Positions 54,798 to 63,693 of a DNA stretch of 64,000 nt are shown piece by piece. The stretch comes from Psychrobacter sp. JCM 18901 (lineage in GTDB: Bacteria; Pseudomonadota; Gammaproteobacteria; Pseudomonadales; Moraxellaceae). Within the stretch, counting starts at the first letter, position 1, and every line of letters begins with the position of its first letter. The stretch lies in the NCBI RefSeq assembly GCF_000586435.1, contig NZ_BAWH01000002.1:62001-126000 (forward strand), read 5' to 3'. The translations under genes and the position numbers were made by a program. The notes beneath the pieces were generated by a model, which worked only from the letters and a program-made list of their open reading frames with translations, was not told where the DNA came from and did no database searches.

Positions 54798-54829
54798 AAA
54801 AAAGGCCACTCTCTAAAGAGTAGCCTTTT
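54798..54829 (-). terminator. terminator of the small lipoprotein gene, twin copy A
   Basis: GGCCACTCT (54804-54812) pairs with AGAGTAGCC (54817-54825), with A6 on the left that becomes a T-tract on the minus strand. The stem is almost identical to the uvrA terminator at 55391-55424. Confidence 0.8.
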
Positions 54830-54854
54830 ATCATTAATCATCTAAAAATGCTAA

Positions 54855-55130
54855 TTATTGCGGACGGCCTTGACCATGTCCTTCAGGTTTTTTTATAGCC
54901 TTTTGCATTCATACAGGCTTCTAGTTTTTTCATATCACTTTTACTTGGACGACTTTCTTTAGACATTTTTACGCCAGCTCGTTGAGCACAGTCATCCATG
55001 CTTGCTTCATATCCGCTGACATCGCAGGTCTTTGATGGTTGCGATCGCTTACGCCATTTGATGTGCCGCTTGACGCACAGGCACTAACGCCAACAGTAGA
55101 TGCTAAGACAATAAATAGTAACTTTTTCAT
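54855..55130 (-). CDS. small lipoprotein (two frameshifts)
   Basis: No single open frame covers this gene. ATG 55130 starts MKKLLFIVLASTVGVSAC, a lipoprotein signal with lipobox VSAC. The frame shifts near 55041-55050 (one base missing at GCGATCGC) and then reads QPSKTCDVSGYEASMDDCAQ, continuing RAGVKMSKESRPSKSDMKKL and EACMNAKGY. One base too many in T7 54898-54904 precedes the end KPEGHGQGRPQ. The corrected length is 91 residues, with three internal cysteines. No family was recognised. The clean protein across two corrections and a following terminator support it. Confidence 0.65.
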
Positions 55131-55444
55131 AAGAAGTCCTTAAAAGTTTCAGGGGTCGTACAAGAGTGGGTAGCGTCAATTTGTGTTGGCTATATCGTTA
55201 TTAACCAGTTGTTTCTATATCGTATGCGTTTACGCGTCATATCTAACCATTTAAATATTAATACATTTAACTTTTAAGTATCTTTAATAAATATTAAGAA
55301 AGGTAACGCAGTGAAGCAACTTAAGTCTTAGTTTATATATCGATTTCCGTTCATAGCTTATGGTTTGTGCTTCTCCTTATGCCAGCCAATAAAAAAAAGG
55401 CCACTCTATAAAGAGTGGCCTTTTATCAATCATGACTAACGGTA
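55131..55444. other. spacer between uvrA and the small lipoprotein gene
   Basis: These 314 bases hold the uvrA terminator at the right edge and the promoter region for the small leftward lipoprotein gene. I see no other gene or repeat. Confidence 0.5.
55391..55424 (-). terminator. terminator of uvrA, twin copy B
   Basis: GGCCACTCT (55399-55407) pairs perfectly with AGAGTGGCC (55412-55420). Eight A on the left become a T8 tract on the minus strand, 20 bases past the uvrA stop codon. It is nearly the same sequence as the hairpin at 54798-54829. Confidence 0.9.
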
Positions 55445-58354
55445 TTAGCTGACTTCTTTCATACCTTGCTCAAGCATCGGCTTTAAGAATATACCCGTGT
55501 AGGATTCTTTGACTTCAGCCACTTCCTCGGGCGTACCCTCAGCGATGATCATACCGCCACCTTTACCGCCTTCAGGGCCTAGATCAATCACCCAGTCTGC
55601 CGTTTTGATGACATCCAAGTTATGCTCGATGACGACGATGGTATTACCTTTATCGCGTAGGGCATGCAGGATATTGAGCAGCTTATCGATATCATGGAAA
55701 TGCAAACCAGTGGTTGGCTCATCCAAGATATACAGCGTCTGTCCCGTATCACGTTTGGCAAGCTCACGCGCCAGTTTGACACGTTGCGCCTCACCACCTG
55801 ATAGCGTTGGCGCAGACTGTCCGAGACGGATGTAGCTCAGACCGACATCCATCAATGCTTGCAGACGACGATAGATCGCTGGTATCGCTGAGAAGAACTC
55901 AACGGCATCTTCAACGGTCATATCAAGCACGTCAGCGATGGTTTTGCCTTTATAGTGAATCTCTAGCGTCTCACGGTTGTAGCGCTTGCCTTCACAAGTA
56001 TCACATGGCACATACATATCAGGCAAGAAATGCATCTCAACTTTGATGAGACCATCACCTTGGCACATCTCACAGCGCCCGCCTTTCACGTTGAAGCTAA
56101 AGCGACCAGGCTTATAACCACGAGCACGCGCTTCTTGGGTCTGGGCAAACATCTCACGCACAGGGGTAAACACACCAGTATAAGTTGCTGGGTTTGAGCG
56201 CGGTGTACGGCCGATTGGACTTTGATCGATATCGACCATTTTGTCCAAATACTCAAGACCGCTAATGCTTTCAAACTTGTCGGCAATCAGCGTTGAGGCA
56301 TTATTCAACTGAGTCGCTGCCAATGGCATAAGGGTACGGTTAATCAAGGTTGATTTACCCGAACCTGAGACACCAGTCACACAAGTCATGATCCCAACAG
56401 GAATGGTCAAATCTACATCATGTAAGTTGTTGCCTGACGCGCCTTTTAGCTCGATGGTCATCGGTACTTTTTTTGGCTTTGGCTTTACCTTTGACTTCGA
56501 CATCGATGGTTTTGGCTTTATGACGCACAGTTGGAATCTCGATTTTCTTCTTACCAGACATATATTGTCCAGTGAGCGATTCTTTATTTGCCATGATGTC
56601 ATCGACTGTACCTTGGGCAATCACGTGGCCACCATGTACGCCGGCACCGATACCGATATCGATGACGTGATCCGCTTGGCGAATCGCATCTTCATCATGC
56701 TCAACGACCAGTACCGTATTGCCCAAGTCACGTAAGCGCGTAAGGGTTTTTAGCAGACGGTCATTGTCACGCTGATGCAGACCGATTGACGGCTCATCAA
56801 GTACATACATGACGCCCATCAGACCAGCACCGATTTGGCTAGCCAGACGAATACGCTGTGCTTCACCGCCTGATAGGGTTTCGGCAGAGCGAGCAAGTGT
56901 TAGATAGTCCAGTCCAACGCTGACGAGGAAGTTTAAGCGCTCATTAATCTCTTTAAAGATTTTTTTCGGCGACTTCACCTTTATGACCGCCAATCTTTAG
57001 CGTTTTATAATAGTCAGCCGCATCACCGATAGACAGCTTAACGATTTCTGCAATGGTCTGATCATCAACACGGACATTGCGTGAGATTTCATTCAGGCGC
57101 GCGCCGTCACAGACGTTACAAGTGGTATCAGCCAGATATTTAGCCAACTCATCACGGACGAGGTTACTTTGCGTCTTGGCATAACGACGCTCTAGGTAGG
57201 GAAGCACGCCTTCAAATGGTACAGTCTTGTTCGTTTTGCGACCGCGCTCATCGGTAAAGTTAAAGGTCAGCTTTTCTTTACCAGAACCATGCATGATGAG
57301 GTCTTGCTGCTCTTTTGACAGGTCCTGCCACGGTGCATCCATGTCAATTTTGAAATGCTTACAGACAGTGCTAAGCAAACCGAAATAGTATGCATGACGC
57401 TTGTCCCAACCATTGATTGCGCCTTGGTTAAGTGACTTCTCGTGATGAGTAATCAGTTTTTCAGCGGCGAAATATTGACGTTTACCGAGGCCATCACAGC
57501 TTGGGCACGCGCCATATGGATTGTTAAAACTGAACATGCGTGGTTCAAGTTCAGGTACCGCACGATCACAGACAGGGCATGAGTGCTTGGCTGACATGAC
57601 TTGGTTTTCGTCACCGCCTTCCTTTGGATTGCCATCCATAAAGTGTAGCGTGACCAGTCCTTGGCCTAGACGTAGCGCTGTTTCTAAGCTCTCAGCGACA
57701 CGGTTGCCCAAGTCGTCACGGACTTTAAAGCGATCGACCACCACTTCGATGGTATGTTTTTTCTTCTTATCCAACGTCGGTAGCTCGTCGGTATCATAGA
57801 CATCACCATCAACGCGTACACGGACAAAACCTTGCCCAATCAGCTGCTCAAGCAAGACAGTATGCTCACCTTTACGCTCGCGAATGACGGGTGCCAAAAT
57901 CATAATCTTGGTGTCATCTGGCAATGCCATAACCTGATCGACCATCTCAGTGACCGACTGCGCCACCATCGGCTCGCCATGCTCAGGGCAATATGGCGTA
58001 CCGATGCGTGCATATAGCAGACGCAGATAATCATAAATCTCGGTAATCGTACCGACGGTCGAGCGTGGATTATGGTTGGTTGATTTTTGCTCGATAGCAA
58101 TCGCAGGGGATAGACCTTCGATACTATCGACGTCAGGTTTCTCCATTTGCGAGAGGAACTGACGAGCGTATGCCGATAAGCTCTCGACATAACGACGTTG
58201 CCCTTCGGCATATAGCGTGTCAAATGCCAACGAAGATTTACCAGAGCCAGATAGGCCAGTAATTACCACGAATTTATCTCGTGGAATGTCTAAATCGATG
58301 TTTTTTTAAATTATGAGTACGTGCGCCGCGTATTGCGATATGGTCATGTGCCAT
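55445..58354 (-). CDS. uvrA: excinuclease ABC subunit UvrA (three frameshifts)
   Basis: UvrA is the damage-sensing ABC ATPase of nucleotide excision repair. The start [16 protein letters not shown] at 58354 is typical. Both Walker A motifs are present ([20 protein letters not shown] and [20 protein letters not shown]). The zinc modules are [10 protein letters not shown] with [11 protein letters not shown], and CEMCQGDGL with [10 protein letters not shown]. Two signature motifs ([24 protein letters not shown]) and two Walker B motifs ([26 protein letters not shown]) complete it. One base is extra in each of the T7 runs 58301-58307, 56960-56966 and 56468-56474. The corrected length is 968 residues. 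No LexA-type box was seen upstream, consistent with a family that lacks LexA. Confidence 0.97.
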
Positions 58355-59069
58355 CGGTTACAGGTTTCCTATTTGCTAAAAGGGGATTGGGGAATATCTC
58401 AAGTCAAAAGTAAATACAGATCAGTAAAGTGATTGGTTAAAACGTGAATAATTCTAAATTTATGATGTTGTTATAAGTAGCGTTGTTATTAAGAGTATCG
58501 TTATAAACAAAACAGTCGTTATGAACAGTGTCGTTATAAAAGGTACATATATTGATAAGGTAAAAGTTAAGCCAGCCTAGTTATTCATTTTCTATTATTG
58601 TTTGGCTTTGTATTGCTTATCGTTCCTATGACGATTTTTTATAGGACTAAGCAAATCTAAATCAAATCAGTGTTAAGTAACAGGCATCGTTTGTTATGGT
58701 TTTGACCAAAAATGTGATTTTATAGAAGCGTTCGTCGTTACGTATATATGGTGAGTGAGCCATTAATTGTGCTGACAACGTTTTACTTTATTGTCATGGT
58801 GACAGCATTATTCAAGGCATGACTGTGCATCTGATGCACTTGGTAACAAAATAATCTCGTAATATGAATGGCTTGGGTTGAGGGTGCATACGTTACTGCA
58901 CCAGTAAGACAAAAGTCTCGGCAACCAAACGGCGAATGTCTTATACTAGGGGGCTTGATTTATAGGCCAGTGCCTTGATAAACCAGTAGTGATAAATCAT
59001 GGTATGGCGCAGTGTTAGTCGTGAAAGATAGCAATGAGCAACCAGCAATGATCAACCAGTGAGGCAAGT
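58355..59069. other. 715-base divergent spacer between uvrA and the YajR-like gene
   Basis: I see no supported gene here. It contains five GTTATRA units at 15- or 18-base spacing (58470-58540), two small hairpins (GTGCATCTGATGCAC near 58828 and GGTGCA/TGCACC near 58890), and a 14-bp tandem duplication directly before the transporter gene (59031-59058). The divergent promoters must lie inside it. Its length leaves room for a small RNA. Confidence 0.5.
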
Positions 59070-60433
59070 ATGAATAGCGTAGAGAAACGGGCAATCCTCG
59101 GAGTCGGTGGCATCTTTGCCTTACGTATGATTGGCTTGTTTATGATTGTGCCGGTATTTTCTGTCTACGGTGATAATTATGCACACGCGACGCCGTTTTT
59201 GATTGGTTTGGCCGTTGGTATTTATGGCTTAGGGCAGGCCATCTTTCAGATACCGATGAGTTTGGCTGCTGATAAATTCCCGCGTAAGCCTATTATCTTT
59301 TTGGGATTGATACTATTCGCTGTCGGCGGCATGATTGCCGCAAATGCGACAGATATTTATGAAGTGATCATTGGTCGAGCGCTGGCGGGTAGTGGAGCGG
59401 TCTCCGCTGTGCTTATGGCGCTATTGGCTGATGTGACTCGCGAAGAGATGCGTACCAAAGCGATGGCCACGATGGGGCTGACGATTGCGACCTCTATTAT
59501 GCTGGCTTTTGCTTTTGGTCCATTATTAGTCGGCTCGCTCGGTATCTCTGGACTGTTTTGGCTAACATCAGGGTTTGCTATTTTGGCGATGCTGCTATTA
59601 GTGGTAGTACCGACGCCTATGCGCGTGCTCAAGCATAATCTGGATAACAAAACCATCGGTCAACAGTTAGCCACTGTCCTTAAGATTGGCGATCTTAACC
59701 GCTTACATATCGGTATCTTTGCGCTACATCTAACGATGACGGCGATATTTGTGATATTGCCGCACCAGCTCAGTGACGTACTTGGCTTGTCAGTACGTCA
59801 GCAAGGCATGGTGTATTTGCCGCTATTGTTTATTGGCTTCGCATCGCGATACCGTTTATTATCATCGCTGAAAAGAAACGCAAAATGCGTCAGGTGTTTT
59901 TGGGTGCGATTGCATTAATGACCGCCGCTTTAGCAATACTCGCGCTTGGTAGTCAGGTCGGTGTTGGTATTATATTTGGTTTGCTGCTGTACTTTATGGG
60001 CTTTAATCTACTTGAGGCAACGATTCCTTCGTGGATATCTAAGCGTGCACCAGTCGCCAATAAAGCGACCGCGATGGGTCTTAATTCCTCTAGTCAGTTC
60101 TTTGGTGCATTTGTAGGCGGGGCAATGGGTGGTCTGTTATTAAGCCAGCCTAATTTGTTGGCGTGGGGCATACTGGCTATTATTATGGGTGCCGCATTGC
60201 TTATCATCATTCCCATTTCTCAGCCACCTTATCTATCGAGCACGACGGTTACTATTCCCAAAGACATCAATATCCAAGACTGGTCACGACAAATGCTGGC
60301 AGTAGATGGCGTTGACGAGCTGGTCGTAATGGCAAAAGAGCAAGTCGCCTATTTAAAGTTAGATAAGACACAGTTGACGGATGATTCACGTCAGCAGCTC
60401 TCGAGTTTGGTGCAGAGTCCGCTAGATATATAG
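59070..60433 (+). CDS. YajR-like MFS transporter with C-terminal YAM-type domain (frameshifted)
   Basis: A twelve-helix major facilitator, likely a drug or metabolite exporter. The MFS motif A is LAADKFPRKPIIFLG, and motif C is LLVGSLGISGLFWLTSG. After the last helix there is a soluble tail of about 65 residues (MLAVDGVDELVVMAKEQVAY then LKLDKTQLTD), which matches the ferredoxin-like YAM domain of E. coli YajR. One base is missing near 59841-59848, breaking the frame after helix 7. The corrected length is 454 residues. It lies between uvrA and ssb. The substrate is unknown. Confidence 0.88.
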
Positions 60434-60562
60434 CAGCTTTATGCTTGTAGTTGTATACGGAAGTGAAGCCAAATAGCAAAAATTGCACAGACAGCAATCT
60501 CATAAACCATCAGTATCAATAAGTAGAAACTAACTATTTATTTCTACTTAAAAGGAATTAAT

Positions 60563-61174
60563 ATGAGTAAATTTAAGATGTTGTCTAGTAATGTCATTGA
60601 GAACAGAGAGAAGGCAAATCACTCAATAGCCAAGTCAACAATAGGTATTGGTTTATCGGCCATACTGCTAACCTCTGGTTGTGCCACACAAAATATTCAG
60701 GCCTATCAGAACACCACACCAACGCTCGACATGCATAATTTTTTTTCGGGTCAAATCGATGGTTGGGGTATGTTCCAAGGTCGAAATGGTGAAGTCAAAA
60801 AGCGTTTTTATGTCGACATTGATGCTACCCATGAGGGAGATGATGTCATTGTCCTAAACGAGAAGTTCTCGTGGGCAGATGGCACAAAATCGCAGCGTAT
60901 ATGGCGTCTGACTGAGCAGAAAGATGGCAGCTGGAAAGGTGTCGCAGGTGATGTCATTGGCGAGGCAACAGGACAGGTGGTTGGCAATACGTTGCACTGG
61001 AATTACTTATTAGAGCTACCTGTCGAGGACAAAATCTACAAAGTGAATTTTGATGATTGGATGTATCTTATCAATGAGGATGTCATGCTCAATCGCTCAG
61101 TGATGAAAAAATTTGGCGTAGAGCTGGGTAGCGTGACGTTGAGCATGCATCGCAAGCCTTCTAATGCTAACTAG
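60563..61174 (+). CDS. DUF3833 family lipoprotein
   Basis: A 203-residue lipoprotein of unknown role. The signal sequence is preceded by an unusually long polar N-terminus of about 25 residues (MSKFKMLSSNVIENREKANH), and its lipobox is LLTSGC. The DUF3833 domain shows FFSGQIDGWGMFQGRNGEVK, FSWADGTKSQRIWRL, GVAGDVIGEATGQVVGNTLH and NFDDWMYLINEDVMLNRSVM. AAAAGGAAT precedes the ATG. The frame is intact. It may be cotranscribed with the YajR-like gene, 129 bases upstream. Confidence 0.88.
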   Translation: MSKFKMLSSNVIENREKANHSIAKSTIGIGLSAILLTSGCATQNIQAYQNTTPTLDMHNFFSGQIDGWGMFQGRNGEVKKRFYVDIDATHEGDDVIVLNEKFSWADGTKSQRIWRLTEQKDGSWKGVAGDVIGEATGQVVGNTLHWNYLLELPVEDKIYKVNFDDWMYLINEDVMLNRSVMKKFGVELGSVTLSMHRKPSNAN

Positions 61175-61491
61175 AAATCTCTAAATCATTTGATAATAAG
61201 TAAGGTGCTATGCAATATCGATAAAGGTAGATGGTGTTCTTCAGCGTCTTAAAATGGCAAAATGGCAGCATATTTATCTATTACCTGTTATTTATTGGAC
61301 TCTACAATATCGATTAGTATATCAAGATAGAGGATCTAAGCGACATAGACTGACGTGCACCATAGGTAGCCTATAGATATTTCGATAAAAATTGGTTAAA
61401 GTAAAATTATACAATTGATAGTATCAAATGACGCTATCAGATAACGATTAGAACAGTTTATTAAATTATTCATAAGTAAAAGGACGGTATC
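61175..61491. other. spacer upstream of ssb
   Basis: These 317 A+T-rich bases presumably carry the ssb promoter. I see no gene, no repeat element and no clear terminator for the DUF3833 gene. Confidence 0.45.
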
Positions 61492-62092
61492 ATGCGCGGA
61501 GTCAATAAAGTTATCATCATCGGTAACCTCGGAGCAGATCCTGAGGCACGCCAATTCAGCAATGGCGGTAGCGTAACCAATATCTCGGTTGCGACATCAG
61601 AGCAGTGGACAGACAAACAAAGCGGCGAAAAAAAGAGAAGCGACAGAGTGGCATCGTATCGCACTTTTTAATCGTCTAGGTGAGATCGCAGCGCAATACC
61701 TGCGTAAAGGCAGCAAAGTCTATATCGAAGGTAGTTTGCGTACACGTAAATACCAAGACCAAAGTGGTCAAGACCGTTATATTACTGAGATTCGTGCTGA
61801 ACAAATGCAGATGCTTGATGGTCAAACTGGCGGCGGTCAGGGACAAGGCAATAGTGGTGGCTATAATAATCAAGGTGGTCAAAACAACCAAAACAACTTT
61901 GGTCAGCAAGCAAATAATCAAATGGCACATCAAGGCGGCTATAACCAACCAGCGGCTCAAGGTGGTCAGAATAGCTTTAACAATCAGGCGCCTACTCAGC
62001 AAAACCAGTTCAATCAGCCAGCACAGAAACATGCACAATCTAAACCTACAGCAATGCCAGATGGCCCTGTAGATGATGACATTCCGTTCTAA
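61492..62092 (+). CDS. ssb: single-stranded DNA-binding protein (frameshifted)
   Basis: SSB coats single-stranded DNA and recruits repair and replication proteins. The OB fold begins [20 protein letters not shown] and continues [40 protein letters not shown] and [14 protein letters not shown] Gly/Gln/Asn-rich linker and the acidic tip DDDIPF, the partner-binding site, follow. The A7 run at 61628-61634 needs one base fewer, giving 199 residues. AAAAGGACG precedes the ATG. ssb lies about 3.1 kb from divergent uvrA, separated by the transporter and lipoprotein genes. Confidence 0.96.
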
Positions 62093-62129
62093 ATCATATA
62101 AGAAAGAAAGTGTAATGTTTGTGTATTAG

Positions 62130-62156
62130 AGCCCCGTATTAACGGGGCTTTTTTTA
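62130..62156 (+). terminator. intrinsic terminator of ssb
   Basis: AGCCCCG (62130-62136) pairs with CGGGGCT (62143-62149), followed by seven T, 38 bases past the stop codon. Confidence 0.92.
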
Positions 62157-62164
62157 ATGCTTGC

Positions 62165-62271
62165 TATAGTTGATTCAATTTAAAAGAGATACAAGGCAAC
62201 TGAGTGCAGATGTATAGGCAATACTTCAAGCGAGGTTAACACTGTAGCTCTCTTATAGAGGGTTAGCTATA
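62165..62271 (-). repeat. dispersed inverted-repeat element (MITE-like), copy 3
   Basis: A 107-bp copy in the opposite orientation to those at 17517 and 52645. It starts TATAGTTGATTCAATTTAAA, contains CAAGGCAACTGAGTG and CGAGGTTAACACTGTAG, and ends with TTAGCTATA. It lies eight bases after the ssb terminator tract. Confidence 0.85.
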
Positions 62272-63137
62272 TCCAAAAATATAATTCATTTGATACTTTT
62301 TAACGTAGCTAAACTAATTTTTTTATTAAAGAATTTTTAATTTATTTAATACGCTCTTAATATCTAAAAGATTAAACTTAAGTTTAATTAGTACTGGTTT
62401 AATACTATTAATTATTACATTAGCTAGTATGCTTACTACCTTCTATACTCTATATTGACCGTTTATACCAAAAAAATAATTACGATTAGTGACGTTTAGT
62501 TTTAAAAATTGCTATACTAACTTTATATGGCGTATAGTTAATATATATTGATCGTTTTTAAATAAAACAAATTTCGATGGTAATAGCCAAAGTTTTACTT
62601 GTTTCTTATTAATAAATCGAAAGCTATTTGGATAATAGATCTTTATATGAAATGGTTAAATTCTTCGGAACGTACCATAGGAACGATATAGCGAGTTACA
62701 GAGCTAATGCAAGACTACCCTTAAGATTAGCAGTATTTGAGAGTATAGTGCATTGACTTACTACTCTATTATTTTAACAGTAGGTTTTTGTCGAAATGTT
62801 ATTGTGAAATTCTAGCAGTAGTCAAAGTACTAGAATTTTTTTATTATTAGAAAATGCTTTCAAAGCTATTATAGTAATATACAAAGAATAGTGACTTATG
62901 TGTTTAGATTTATCTAAAACTAATTTTATTTAAAGTAGATACAATGAGCATCTATCGCTATATGTCTTCTATTTATAGTGGATTGTTCGAGATGCCATTA
63001 GAAATTAAATACTCTTTAGAATTAATTATATTTTATGAATAGATTTAATTACTAATGAACGATTTGTTCTCTGCATTATTTCACGAAAAACAATACCTCA
63101 ATAGAGGCCACACTCTTATTTTATAGTTGGATTTATT
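62272..63137. other. 866-base gene-poor A+T-rich stretch upstream of the H-NS-family gene
   Basis: The first 60 bases (62281-62340) are only about 15% G+C. It contains an 18-bp perfect palindrome ATTAAACTTAAGTTTAAT (62371-62388) and an orphan intrinsic terminator (62807-62842). A promoter-like pair, TTGCTA with TATAGT at an 18-base spacing, lies near 62510-62540. No reading frame longer than about 15 codons has a plausible start and binding site. It could be a long leader of the H-NS gene, a small RNA gene, or a bent nucleoprotein region. Confidence 0.55.
62807..62842 (+). terminator. orphan intrinsic terminator in the A+T-rich gap
   Basis: AAATTCTAG (62807-62815) pairs exactly with CTAGAATTT (62830-62838) and is followed by T. 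No coding gene ends in the 700 bases before it apart from ssb, which has its own terminator. It points to a rightward noncoding transcript. Confidence 0.6.
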
Positions 63138-63463
63138 ATGAGCAAAAATAACGCAATTGATTTAGAAAATTTGAACGTAGATGAGTTACGTGCTATCACT
63201 GAAAACGCTCAACAACTTATCGCTAAAAAAACAACATCAACGTTTGTATGATGCGTATATGCAGTTCGAGAAAATTGCTGAAGATAGCAATGCAACGATC
63301 GAAGAGATACTGAAAGCTGGTGAAAAGTTAGAGAAAAAAACGCAGTATTAAATATCGCAATACTGATGATCATAGTGAAACTTGGACTGGACGTGGCCGT
63401 AAGCCAACGTGGTTGGTTGAAGCGCTAGCAGCAGGTCGTGATATCGAAGATTTTGCTATTTAA
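63138..63463 (+). CDS. H-NS family DNA-binding protein (two frameshifts)
   Basis: A 107-residue xenogeneic-silencer type nucleoid protein, split so that no long frame exists. The oligomerisation helices start MSKNNAIDLENLNVDELRAI and continue with KKQHQRLYDAYMQFEKIAED. The C-terminal DNA-binding motif is TWTGRGRKPTWLVEALAAGR, ending DIEDFAI, the hallmark of H-NS proteins in this group. One base is extra in each of two A7 runs (63225-63231 and 63334-63340). A strong terminator follows. Such proteins bind A+T-rich DNA and silence acquired genes; the gap upstream could be autoregulated by it. Confidence 0.88.
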
Positions 63464-63571
63464 TTAGCTGTTTTCTTATAAAATGCCTTTCTGTGAGCCA
63501 GCTTGAAATTGCTATTGATAATGGTTTATTTACAATCATTTAGCGATAGATAGAGCTGCTTTCGAGAAAAT

Positions 63572-63627
63572 AAAAGCCAGTATCTTTACTGCCAGTATTT
63601 TGGCAGTAAAGATACTGGCTTTTTTTC
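63572..63627 (+). terminator. long perfect-stem terminator of the H-NS-family gene
   Basis: A 23-bp perfect stem (AAAAGCCAGTATCTTTACTG, then CCA, at 63572-63594, pairing with 63601-63623) has a 6-base loop and a T-tract. It is far longer than usual for an intrinsic terminator. It separates the H-NS-family gene from gspN. Confidence 0.88.
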
Positions 63628-63693
63628 TGTCATCTATATGCCATTGTTTGTTATGATAATGACGTTTTTGTCTTATATAAGAGTTGTACGACT

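Noticed and set aside
58355..58480. SOS (LexA) box for uvrA
   Set aside because: No CTG-N10-CAG-like operator was seen near the uvrA start, and Moraxellaceae are known to lack LexA.
61676..62072. Frames of 120-130 codons on both strands within ssb
   Set aside because: They are products of the low-complexity Gly/Gln/Asn linker of SSB read in other frames.
62165..62271. Treating the element after ssb as a tRNA-like or attachment site
   Set aside because: It is the third copy of the dispersed inverted-repeat element and has no tRNA arm pattern.
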